64,000 nucleotides of DNA, from contig CAJNOL010000924.1 in assembly GCA_905250125.1 (NCBI GenBank), forward strand, positions 29,679 through 93,678. Reading direction: 5' to 3'. A program made the position numbers and the translations under genes. Of the stretch, positions 47,380 through 59,305 are shown one piece after another; position 1 is the stretch's first letter; each line of letters begins with the position of its first letter. Under the pieces are notes generated by a model, which worked only from the letters and a program-made list of their open reading frames with translations, had not been told where the DNA came from and did not search any database. This stretch comes from Rotaria sordida. Taxonomy: Eukaryota > Rotifera > Eurotatoria > Philodinida > Philodinidae.

Positions 47380-49577
47380 ATGCAATATAACAACTTTGAT
47401 ACATCGCTGTCCGATGCAATAATGTTAATCGATCAAGATAACAATCAATTATCATCGCCATCATCACTACAGCAGAACACAGTTCTGCAAAAGAAGCTTA
47501 TTCGACTGTATCGTATTGCTTTAGCAATATTATTAGTTTTATTGTTGATATGTCTGATTATTCTATTCGTCACATTTTTACACAAGAATCAATATCATCA
47601 CATTATTAATCCACCAGTATCGTTACAATTATCTGCATGTAACGATATGAATGGCACTTCTATTAATAACAGTGAGTGACACAATCACATTACTAATGTA
47701 AGAGCTAGCTAAAGACGCCTGAACACAATGATTTTAAAGGAAGGTCTTTACTGTGAATATATTTTCTTCACAGATAAAGATTCATTTTGGGATAATTTTG
47801 CTTTACCAATACCGATGAATCTCTTTCATGAAGGATTTTCTCTAAAAGTCTATCTCTGAAATTAGCATGCATTTCCAGTTAAATGATCTGTCACATAAGA
47901 TTCTCAATGTGTGCTGTGTGTGTGTGTGTGTTCATTTATTCGAGAGAATGAATGGACATATTGGTATCAGATCTATCGAAAAAAATTAAAATTCATCAAA
48001 AATCTTGCGTGATATTCGACTCTATATTAAACGGTTGTAAGAGAGACAAGCACGGATAGTATTTGACGGTGTATCCAGATCCTATCTATAACTTCAAAGT
48101 ACTAGTTCTTGAAATTATCTGAGGTAAAGAATGCATTTTCAGCCAATGAAAGAAACTATCAATGGAGAAAAAAAAAGTCAAAAAGTTAAATGATTCTAAG
48201 TTACTATTTTAAAACTATACTGGAAACAGTTCATTTTATCTCAGCGATGGTGCTCACATTTTTCTAAATGCTGCCAGAGAATAATATCAAAATTGAAATA
48301 TTTCTGTATCTAAAACATGATTTCCTTTACGTTAGATAACAAGGTCAATTGGCTTCATCTTAACAAACAACAGCTGATTGCAGCTCTATCGCAATTCGTA
48401 TGTATGGTCGATCCGAACTGTCAAAGTAGTAACAATGGCACAATATTTTCGGCTCAAGAAAACAGTAAAGCCTTCTAACTCTATCCAATAATGTGACTTT
48501 TCAAAAAAAAAAACCTAGATTCAACGGTCAAGAACTACATAAAAGAACAAACGAAAGAGCCCATTATCGAAGAGTGGGACGCAGACAACAATATAGCCAC
48601 CAGCACGTTTCACGTGGAAGGCATAACGCTATCAAGTGCAGGTAAATGTAATATTGTAGGAAAGAGGCTCACCAATCCCACCAAATGTCACACAGTTTGT
48701 AATGACTGAAATACGTTAAAAATTACTCTAAATTAAGCTTTGACATGTCCCTTTTTGAACTTCACTCATTATTCAATGAAACATAAGCAATCAAATGTTA
48801 GACATATTCAACACGGTGAATTGATTTAAAGTTTTCCACTGAAGATCGACTATGTTGCTGTTCGTGTCTCAGTTTGTATATATGTAACGAAAATCGTGAA
48901 AAATATCTGTTCACTTCCGAATATCCTGTGCCATGAACTTTATCTTAAAGAAGTTCCTGTTAGTGAGGTTTCATGTCACAAATGATCTTATATTGATGCA
49001 TGTCTGAACAGTTTATTTGCTGATATTTCACTTTGCAAATTTTTCTAAATCGAACGTTGGGAAAAATTGAGTATAGTAATTGTTCATTTGATTTGTGTGT
49101 GCTAAGTTATCTGTCTTTTTTCTAGTAAATCGGATAGCGCTCGAGAATAATACAGTTATCTCTCTCGAGTCACTTGGTCATGTCAAAGGTCTACACTGGC
49201 TTAGCGGTTCTACAACCGGCATCAATCTTGTGGCTACAAAATCGCCAGCATCCACATTTTGGCTTGTCTATTTCCACAGTAATGAGCCGCTCGTCGTCAG
49301 TTTTCGCTGTCTCGACTCCATCAATCCTAAGCAGCAATGGTTGACACGCACAAACAATACCAAAATCGAACTCGGAGAGAGCAAAACGGATGAGGGAGCA
49401 CGGTGGAACATGAAGTGGAATGCGAATCAATTATCATGTTTAATTTCAAATGGGGATGATGATGAAGAAATGTATATAGATGGATATACAGCACCTGGGG
49501 AAGTTGGGTTTGTACGCGCTCCGTACGAAAAACCGCATCATTATACAGGTGCGTATTGGCGAGTCGTTGTTCGATAA
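47380..49577 (+). CDS. Type II single-pass membrane protein
   Basis: Four exons (47380-47671, 48336-48464, 48519-48641, 49126-49577), all separated by phase-1 introns, join to 331 residues. The N-terminal 45 residues are cytosolic-looking, then one helix (IALAILLVLLLICLIILFVTFL), then an extracellular region with N-glycosylation sites. The last exon codes a compact domain: HVKGLHWLSGSTTGINL, STFWLVYF, VSFRCLDSINPKQQWLTR, GARWNMKWN and GAYWRVVVR. Repeating Trp/Gly spacing suggests a beta-rich fold, but I do not recognise the family. A further exon-like block at 47774-47860 (ATAAAGATTCATTTTGG after TTCTTCACAG) begins in the same style and phase but runs into TGA, so it looks like a dead or alternative exon. 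Base composition of the last exon is richer in G+C than its neighbours. Confidence 0.75.
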
Positions 49578-50689
49578 CTAAAGACTCTTTTCTCTTTGTA
49601 TTGTTCAGAAACATTAAATACAATTTTTCGAGCTTTGAACATGCTTGATACTTTAAATAACATTCATAGTAGACATTCTACAGATCCATATCATAAAGAA
49701 GTTTTTTTGGGGGCAATTTTTTATTAGGATTGTGTATATAGATTTGTTTTCATTCAAGCAAGATTCAGCTAATTCAAAATTCGAGTATTTTGTAAAATTT
49801 TCTTACATGATTCGATGTATCTCGACGATCTGAATCTGAATAAGAGATATGATCGGTTTGCTTTCAATCCAGAGAACGAAGTGAAGGTAATTCATTTAAG
49901 ACACCTGGTAAACATCTAATCCAGTGCCGGTATCGACGCCAAGTAAGATATATTTGCCATCAAATACATAAATATTATTCACGCAACGTTTATCTTGCCA
50001 TATTAAGTATGATGTATTAAACATTTATCTGTTTCGTAAAGAAAAATATTTTTAATTGTACAATGATAATTCATGTAAAATCGATTCTTTAGATGTTAAA
50101 TAAAATATGTTAGTGGAAAGTGTGTCTCCAAATATCGGCAAGGAAAGTTGGCGAGATATACAAAGTTCAGAAATTTTTTTGAATCCATTGTGGTGCTAAA
50201 AGGACACGGGGCTCGCTCCGACTCGCCCCGTGTGAGACAAAAAAAGCTTTGTCCCGTGCATCTCTAGTACGAGTGATGATAACGAATCGTGCTCAACTTG
50301 AAGTTACATGCATCGCCACCATCTAATATCTATTACCTCCCAGCAAAACACCGAGTAAACTAATATTCATTAGAAATGGGATCGATTCATGCCTTTTTGA
50401 AATCGAACTTAGCAAAGACATTATTCTCAGACTGCCAGTCTGAATGATCTTTTTTTTAGATATTACCGACATCATAAACGAATCCAACTGATCCGGGAAG
50501 TTGTTATTTTAAAAATTTGTGGTCTTGTTTTCAAACCTCAATCATTTAATTGTAATTTTGTATTTTTTTGCATACTTTTATCAATTTATATCAGTGTATG
50601 CTTATCAATTTTGATGCTATACATCAATTCTTTTACATGTAGAGAGAGATTTTTCTGCTTGAGGTTTCTATGACCCATGTAAAAAAACA
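49578..50689. other. Intergenic with a GC-rich hairpin
   Basis: AT-rich except for the GC-rich inverted pair at 50204-50233 (ACACGGGGC ... GCCCCGTGT, 12-base loop). Nothing coding. Confidence 0.45.
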
Positions 50690-51570
50690 AGCCTAAAAAT
50701 CAGATTAAAATCGATTAAAAGTAGAATATTCTGATTAAATTCGAGCCAAGAATCGATTATAATCGATTTTACTCAGTAAAAATAGATTAAAATCGATTTT
50801 TTTCTGAGGAAACCCAAAAATCGATTAAAATCGATTCGATTTTTAATCGATTTTTTGGGGTAAACTGGAATAATCGGTTAAAAAGCTGCACGATTTTAAT
50901 CGATTTACCTTGGTTTTAATCAATTAATCAAGTAATTGAGCAATCTCAATTGAAAGAGTTTATATATCCATCTAAAAAAGCTTTTAACGCAATTCCTGTG
51001 GAATTAAAATGCGAAACACGATGAAGTTGCTTGGATTGTAAAATACGGTCAGTAATGGTCTCGTAGTGGTGTCTGTGATGGACAATCAGCGTTGCTAAAG
51101 ATATCTGCCACGATCTGTGATGGGGCTGATGTTGCTAAGGTGCCTGTCACGGTCTGCTATGTGTGTCATGTCTGTGATAAGCCGTTGCTAAGGATGTTTG
51201 CCATGTCTGTGATAAGCCGCTTCTAACGTGTTTGTCACGTCTGTGACGACTGTTTGCTAAGATGCCTCTCACGTCTGTAGGGAGTGCGGGGCGAGAGGGA
51301 GACGGGTGGGTGCAAATTTCTACCCTATACACTTCAACACCCCCTTTTAGATCGTGCTTCACAAAAATCAAAGCTGAAAATAGGATTAAAATCGATTTGC
51401 CAGTGAAAAATCGTAAAAAATTGATTAAAAGGGGTAAAATCTGATTGAATTCGAGCCGCAAATCGATTAAAATGGAGTAAAACCAAGAAAAATCGATTAA
51501 TCTCAGTTGTAATCGATTTTAATCGATTAATGAAGTGACTGTACAATCTCAAGCGAAACAATTTATATAC
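50690..51570. repeat. Composite repeat: AATCGATT-rich blocks around a degenerate tandem array
   Basis: Two direct copies of an AATCGATT/AAAATCGATT-rich block (50690-50970 and 51350-51570) share TCTGATT-AATTCGAGCC and end in 'CAATCTCAA...TTTATATA'. Between them, 51050-51290 is an array of loosely repeated units built from GTTGCTAAGG and CACGTCTGTGAT words (period about 35-45 bp). No reading frame of note. It may be one mobile element with long direct repeats; termini are unclear. Confidence 0.6.
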
Positions 51571-51710
51571 CAGTTCCAACTTTATTGTATTTGTCGAGTT
51601 TCAGCGTCATGGTTTATTGCCACGGAGAATCTAAAAAGAAATGAATAGATTAAGGTTCCGCGTTCGAATCTCAAGAAAAACACATATCTTCGATGCATAT
51701 GATTAAAATC

Positions 51711-52098
51711 AGCAGCTACCGGGACTTATTTTTTCTGGATTTATTAGGATTTTTCAATAAGTCCGTAAGTACTGTGAGATAAACCCCATACAGTTCCTCA
51801 CTACATACAGAATGTGGATGAGGGCGTGGATGAGAGTATGGGTGAGGGTGTGGGTAGAGGTGTGGGTGATGGTATAGGTACGAATGTGAGTGGATATGTC
51901 GATGTGAGTATATTGGGATAGCATCAATTTTGACAAATTACAATAAGTCCTCAATAAAGAAATAAGTCTCCTAGAAAAAAATAAGTCCCCGGTAGTCCCT
52001 CATGTAGTGAGGAACTGTATGGGATTTATCTCACAGTGCTTACGGACTTATTGAAAAATCCCAATAAATCCAGAAAAAATAAGTCCCGGTAGCTGCTG
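51711..52098. mobile_element. TIR element carrying a G-rich telomere-like tract
   Basis: About 95 bp inverted arms (51711-51806, from AGCAGCTACCGGGACTTATT, and 52005-52098) flank a centre. The centre holds GGTGTGGGTAGAGGTGTGGG-type repeats (51810-51900) and short AATAAGTCC words related to the arms. It has no coding capacity. A MITE-like foldback element is likely, with the G-rich tract as inserted or internal payload. Confidence 0.75.
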
Positions 52099-52773
52099 GA
52101 TGAATGATCTGTATGCTAATTTTGAGTAAACATTTTGACATTCTTTTTGAATTGATGGATTTGGATTCAAGACATTTTTTCAATGAAAACAGAAAAAGTT
52201 CATCAATAAAACTAACTAAAGATATTGGTTCACTATCATCAAAAACTATATTTTGAGTTTGTTTTAATATTATTCTAATTAAAAAAAAAGACTCTGAAGG
52301 TTAATAATCATGTCAGGAAATAAAAGACAACAAAACTTTCCAGAACAAAATATTCTTTATTCGCTTAAATTTTGGAAAAAAACCTGATCACTAGCCTTCA
52401 GTAAAACCTTTGTATTTTTGAAACGCAAACAGCTATCGACCTCGGTCTTGCGTGGATCGATAGCGGCGAAGTTGGGCTATTTGCCCATTATCTTAGAGTT
52501 GGGAAAGCATTTAATTTTTACTACCGATTATGCTCATCTTCAAAACTCATTATGTATGCTAGAGGAAAAATGAATGAAATTTTTCATCGACCATATGAAA
52601 TTGTAGAGCAACCTCGACTCTATATAGTGTAAAAATATCAGCTCTTTATCTTTTGTCCTTATGGAATTATTCAAAAAATGCCCACGGCCATTTAATTCTG
52701 AGATGGACTATAGTTTAAGTAAACAGTAGAAAAAATCACCGTGTTTTATCACGAATATTAGGCTTTTGAGGTA
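52099..52773. other. Intergenic; repeat copy cut by gap
   Basis: AT-rich. The stretch before the gap, 52700-52773, matches 36640-36720 (TTATCACGAATATTAGGCTT), so a dispersed repeat runs into the gap. Confidence 0.5.
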
Positions 52774-52873
52774 NNNNNNNNNNNNNNNNNNNNNNNNNNN
52801 NNNNNNNNNNNNNNNNNNNNNNNNNNNNNNNNNNNNNNNNNNNNNNNNNNNNNNNNNNNNNNNNNNNNNNNNN
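52774..52873. other. Assembly gap, 100 N
   Basis: Exactly 100 N, probably a scaffold join of unknown size. Confidence 0.99.
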
Positions 52874-55800
52874 AGCTTCTTTTGTATTGCTTTGGATTAA
52901 AGCGAATTTGACTATGTTTCAAGTTCAATAAATCTCTAGAAGTTCCTATTTGCAAAAAATCATAATTCTGATACCATTCAATGAGTCAGATTTTTATTTG
53001 TTGGACCATACTACAATATACAGAAAAAAACAACTCCAAACTATCATGTTTTCAATTTAATCACATAAGCATAAATTTCTGATACTTTGGTTTTTTTTCA
53101 AAATTATCACTAGAGACAGAATACAATAGACACTATACTGTTAAATCTATTGCAAAAATTCCTAATGAAATTAAAGTTAGTATATAGAAATGCGATATCT
53201 GCCTAATGCGATTGGAGTAGCAGTGGACAACAATTCGATCAGTGAGGAAAATAATAGTTTCAAACGGAAATTAAATGCTCAGATCAAAAATACTTTTCTC
53301 TTCATCACGACAGATATCGAAAATTTTAGTGTCTGCAGAGATATTCGTTGTAGAAACGGAGATATATTGACATATAACATGTGTGAAAAAATAAAAACGC
53401 AGCGGAAAATGATTTTTACTACTTGAAATAATGATGAGAGAGAAATCAAAATATCTCTCATCTATCTAGATATATGTTAGAGAAACTAACATTATTCTCA
53501 GTAATATTCATTTCTCCGTTATCAGGTGTATGTAGAAGAGTGAAGGTTTGAAACATTTTTCTCTCATATATGAACATATATTCATTGTTCCTGTAGATTT
53601 CGTTTTTTCCGAGAATAGGTGACTGATATTTAAATATAATCATTTTTTTGACCCGAACGTCTTTTTTTCCGCTTGAAATTAGCATTCTTATCACCAATCG
53701 AACATTTGTCCAACTCTCCCTAAACGATGATGCAGCATTTATTGAACAGCTGCCAGCAGCTCTAGCAACATTTCCTGAACAGAGTTATTCTTTTAACTTA
53801 AATAAGTCTTGTATAATCTGGTTTCCAATTTTCCAACACAACAGGGTGTGAGTGTGGGTGTTGTTTCTATTTTGGCCACATTCATATTCTACTGTTCAAT
53901 AGAGAATGAGTGCTTCGAACTCATTACTTAGATTCTTTCCCAGCTTTTGTTTGGTCAATTTCTAAGATATATACTTGAGTGTGGAAGACACTCACTGCAT
54001 CAGTAAAATGTAAGAGCGTGAACCCAGTTCGAAAATTCTAATAAATAGTTCATGACACAAATGAATTACAAAATCACTGTGAATTCTACTTTATTGTAGA
54101 AGTGGCCACGGATGTAAAATATGAAACTTATCCAACTATTGCTATAAATTCGGAAAGTGATCGGGATTTTTCTTTTGTGTAGGCTTTTTACAGTATCAAT
54201 ATTACCCAAATGTATATGCTTTCTTTCTGTTCATCTCACATTCTGAACATTTTTTCTTTTTTTCTTTACGCTCTGTTACGGATCAGATATATTCTGAAAA
54301 GTTTCACTTCAAAAGAGATTGATTCATAAGTGAAACTAATTTTCTTCTATAAATGTTTCTTGTCGTCGCGATTTTTCGCTTAAAAAAACAGCTTCCTAAA
54401 AGCATTGTTTTTTCCAACGGAATTATTTTTCTCACTATGCTGTTTTGTTTACAAAGAAGTAGTTCTCTAATGAAACTAGTTTTCTACTTTTAACTTTATT
54501 CTTTTATAGGAAATACCGAACAAGAATGATTGATCTGCTATAATACAAATAGTTCACTGGACTACAGTCTACTCTTTTACAGTTATTTACAAATTGCTTT
54601 AAAAAACTTCACTCATCAGATTTATTCGACTCTGTGTTGTGTTGCTTTTGTTTAATAGAACATACTCTTGTCTTTCTTATCTTCATACGGACGTATTGTT
54701 GTTCTCTTTAAATACATATAAAGGATTTTGTTCATAGTTTGTTTGTTAATGAATAGATTCAATCTTTCTCTTCTCTTTTCTGTCTCCAACCGCTCCATTC
54801 ATAAATAAGGGAACATTTCAAGGTGTCATCCTACTTGTTTGCCCATCTTTTAAACATGGGTAAAACATTACAATCTATAGTACAATACAACCATTAAAAA
54901 AATAAAAAAATAAATAAACGAGTTTCTACAATACCTTTCGACGATGAATGAGTAGGAAGGCTACTTGAGTAATTGTAAAGATTAAAACCACGAAAATACA
55001 TCATATTAGAGATGCAGTTTTCAAGGAATTGGAATTTTACCAAATTTTCAAAAGTTCTGATAGAGAAACTTACGAGCCTAGCAAGAGGTAGGCATTATTA
55101 CATATAGAAAAAAATTGTGTAATCATTTCTTTACTGGAAATATTAAGCTCGTTCTATTTTTGCAACCTCAATATTCACATTAAATTCTATTCCGAATTTA
55201 TTACATGAACGTTCTGTACTTTATCATAATGAAAATTTTCATTTATACATTTCAATTATTCTTAAAAGAAAAAAACCTATTAAATATTGAAGTCTCATTA
55301 GACTATTATATCTTTATATTTGAGCATTGAAATTAGTCAGTGTTCGTCATAACAAGCTCAATTCATTAACTGTTTCAAAACATTGCAAATTAACTGCATT
55401 CATTATGGAATATGTTGATGGATACTGAATGTTCTTTGATGTATGAATGAAATAAAAGTTCTTTTTGACACATCGCTGAGTATAATGATAACATAGACAA
55501 AATTTTAAAATGCTTGATGAGTTGAAAAAAAAAGCATTAGACATTTCACTTTCACTTCATTACTTTTGAGAGATAAAATGAGTTATATCGATGAGTTTAA
55601 AGCTTTCACAAGAATTCTTTTTCTTCTCTTCTATCACATAAAAAATAAATCTGGTCTTGACATGTGTTGTCTATCTATTTGCTCATATTAGACTGTCATT
55701 CATCAATTCTTCTTTCCACTATACGTACCTCGACTATTTTTCATTTAAAAGAAACATGCATGTGTTAAATTTGTATAGAGTGTTTTTTTTTCTTACTCTA

Positions 55801-56253
55801 TTATTTCAAAATATCATGTGCTTCACTATCTTTTGAATAAATTTCGATACAAATACCATAGAGATTTGCGATTTTCATCATTCAAGAGAGAAGATCCTGA
55901 AACATCGAGATATATCGAAATTTGATTGGTCAGCAATCGAAACTATCAGAGAAGTTCTTGGTGGAAATTTTCAAAAACAATATTCTGAAGCTGATTTTCT
56001 TTCGATTTACGCAAGATCAATATTCCTATCTTGTTCTATTCGAGAGTTACAAGACGTCTTCTGAAGTTTCCGATTTCAGCAAATTAATCTGAAAAAGCAG
56101 CTAAACAGGGATAATTTACTATACTGGGTTAAAGAGTGATATTTATTTTTAAATTTCAACTGATCGGAGAGTGTTATCTCAATATTTGTGGCAATGCTGA
56201 CTCTTTCACTACACGGAGACTGATTGTGAAGTTTTGGAAATATTGCGATAATA
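52874..56253. other. Intergenic, AT-rich
   Basis: No firm gene. A protein-like string lies at 53690-53820 (NRTFVQLSLNDDAAFIEQLP) just before a telomere-like CAGGGTGTGAGTGTGGGTG at 53842-53862. An open frame at 53190-53426 is unrecognised. Confidence 0.35.
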
Positions 56254-56729
56254 GTGTTAAACCAGTTCGCACCTGAAAATAAATATCACCATTCAACTCA
56301 GCATGATAAATTATCATTGTCTAGCTATTTTTTCCGAGAGATTACACGTCAATTGACTGAAATCAGTGGTCCCTATCAAAAATTATTTAAAAACAGTGGA
56401 ACATATTATATTTTGAAATTGATAGTAGTCATGTTCTTCTTCTGGTTTCATTATAAGATCTTTTCAACAGTTTATCAGCGATCATCTAACCGACATAAGG
56501 TAAGTATTTTCACATGCGAAGGATCATTTCTCTTAGCATACTATACCGTTTTATTTTTGTCATTTTCTAGAAAGAAGATTTTATGTAATTTTGTTGTTTT
56601 TTTTTAATTATAAATCGAAAATAGTTAAATTCATTTTGAAATATTTAATATTAGAATATGAACAGAAAAATATATCAACTAATCGAAATATCAAAAAATA
56701 AACATAAAGAGACATGGCAAAATCATTAA
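56254..56729 (+). CDS. Candidate exons of an unrecognised membrane protein
   Basis: An open stretch to 56499 ends in a strong donor (AAG|GTAAGTA) in phase 0 and includes a hydrophobic helix (ILKLIVVMFFFWF). Two downstream acceptors keep the phase. The first, at 56655, adds 24 residues to a TAA at 56727-56729. The second, at 57861, adds 52 residues to TAG at 58019 and has the better pyrimidine tract. The upstream start is not found; an AG at 56253-56254 may be an acceptor. No family recognised. Confidence 0.35.
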
Positions 56730-58326
56730 TCAGTCTTTGTAAGTCCTTTTCTTTTAACATTCGTTTTCATATCCCTCACAATTAGAGTTAGAATCGCTGC
56801 AATATTATTCGACTGATATTAGTATGTATAAGATCGCGTAATATTTTTCATATATAGTACACAAACAGAATTGAAGATCATTATTTATAAACATAATTAT
56901 CTCCTATTATTATATGAAATAGACATATAATTTGTATTGACATACTATTCAAGCTGTGATTTACATCGATAAAAATCCCTCGAGAATTTGTTTCACTTTA
57001 ACTCTTCACCTCCCATTGCCTTGAATATTTCAAGTATGACTCATTTTAATAGTTTAGCATATCGATCGTAATTTCAACAAAGTTTGCATGTTCAATATAA
57101 AAAGGAAGATTGTTCAATGACGACAAACATATATTGTTCTAAACATGTAATGCACTCATATTGATTTGTTAACCTTGGATGTAATGAAATTAAATTTATC
57201 ATATATTTTTTTTGAAAAATAATTCTTTTTTCTGAAAATAACTCATAATGAACTATACGAATATCATACTGAACAGGTTTGATTCTTACTTTATGAATTC
57301 TTACAGTAACGATAAGAGACATTGGTTTTTTTTTATTTTGAATCCAATCATGTAATTACGAGCAATATATAAAAGATAAAGTGAAATATTTTATATCTTT
57401 CTCGAAGATGTGAAAACGATGCAATTGTTCCTAGTAAAGTCCTTTCTCATATAATCGAATGATTCAAATTAAAGCATACATTTTTTGTTCATCTACAGTA
57501 ATGAGAACAATGGGTTTCAATACTTTTGTCTTTCAAACCGCTACTTTGATTTTTGTAGTAAAACAGACTTCGATTGTCTGAAAGTTACATAGACAAAGAT
57601 GAAAGTTGATTATGAACATTTTTTTTTATCATTAAAATTGATTTACATTTGTATTTAAAAAATATATTTTATCAATTAAATCGAGACAGTGACGATTGTT
57701 TGACAAGAAATTTGAATAGACGACACTTTTTTTTCTTTAAAATGAGATGATCTCAAAATTTGATCGTCACTATTTTATAGAGAGAAAAGACAATGATTTT
57801 TATATTTTTTTTCTTTGAAATATAGTATGTATGTTGACAGTTATGGTTTCTTTCTCACAGAGAACGACACCTCGATTTCACGAGTATCATATAGAAGTAT
57901 TCAACTTGATAATTTCAGTGAAACACATTCATAATGACAGAAGTTTCTTCTATACAATGAGCATACAGACAAAGGCATACAATCCAGGAAAAGAAGATTT
58001 TCTCATAGATTTGTTTTAGCTTTGTGAACTGATATTAAATTGGACACGAGAAAACAAGATTTATATCCTCTAATTATTTAAATTAATTTAAAGATAATGT
58101 TGTCTTTGTGATTCAGAGAGTGAAACTTAATTTATTAAGCTCAGTTCTCTTGTGTTGAGTGCTTGCACTCCTTGATCATTCCAATTATTTTATTTTAAGA
58201 TTCCAGTTATGCGTTATTTCTTGTCATTGACATATCTGTTTTCTGTTCTTGACCTGGAAGAAAGCTATTTTCTCAATTCTTGTGATGTTTAACTTCGTAG
58301 TTTCGCAATTTTTTGAAAAGATACAG
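56730..58326. other. Intron or intergenic; possible last exon at 57861-58019
   Basis: The possible exon 57861-58019 follows TTTCTTTCTCACAG. It reads RTTPRFHEYHIEVFNLIISV, then a polar end FLIDLF before TAG. The rest is AT-rich with nothing recognised. Confidence 0.3.
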
Positions 58327-59305
58327 CTACTATCAGAATTTTAAAAGAAGGCACCTGGAAAAAAGCTTATAACTTTCGAACGAAAGGTCATAGCGACCTG
58401 GGGTTTTCAGCAATCGATAGAAGATTATAGGAGGCACATTTTTATATAAAAAGCAAGGTTTAAATAATCGGTGATTGTGGAATCACTGAAAGAGTAGGCT
58501 AATTATTTAGTGAAATCTCAGCAGAACAAGCTGAAACTTTCAGCATATATAGCCCTACTGTAACCCAATCTTCGCTGAAAATATCATCGATAAATCTTGT
58601 AATGACGAGGAATGGTGAGCCAATTATCATCTGGTCTTACATAAGACTCTCATGTACTCAAACTATTAGGGAATGGCCTCAACTTTTGGCTGAATAAATA
58701 TCATAATCTAGGCTTCATATCTATGCAATTATATCATAGTTTGATTAAATGAACGAGAAGAGACGATGAAAATATTATTAAATTCTGTATTTCTCTTAAG
58801 AAAGTTGGAAAGATTTGTTTTAAAATACTTACTGTATGAAAATCATTTCTTCGTCGAATTTTGGCTATTTCCGTACATTTTCACGATCAAAGTGCGATGC
58901 TATTGCATAGATATGAAGTCTAGATTATGATATTTATTCAGCCAAAAGTTGACGCCATTTCCTAATATTTTGAGTGAATGAGAGTCTTATGTAAGACCAG
59001 ATGATGACTGGCTCACCATTCCTCGTCATTACAAGATTTATCGATGATATTTTCAGCAAAGATTGGGATACAGTAGGGCTATATATGCTGAAAGTTTCAG
59101 CTTGTTCTACAGAGATTTCACTAAATAATTAGCCTATTCTTCCAGTGATTCCACAATCACTGATTATTTAAACCTTGGTTTTTATATAAAAATGTGCCCC
59201 CTATAATCTTCTATCGATTGCTGAAAACCGCAGGTCGCTATGATTTTTCGTTCGAAAGTTATAAGGTTTTTTTCCAGGTGCCTTCTTTTAAAATTCCGAT
59301 AGTAG
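58327..59305. mobile_element. Foldback element, CTACTATC...GGAATTTTAAAA family
   Basis: A 979 bp near-perfect palindrome from CTACTATCAGAATTTTAAAA (58327) to its complement ending GATAGTAG (59305), centre near 58816. The arms pair almost completely, for example 'CAGATGAT...TGGCTCACCATTCC' in both arms. Termini and the 'GCTTATAACTTTCGAACGAA' block match the element in the MOB3 intron at 18035-18607. No coding content. Confidence 0.9.

Noticed and set aside
51600-51690. tRNA-like B-box (GTTCGAATCTC) near 51664
   Set aside because: No matching A-box at the right distance and no cloverleaf could be drawn.
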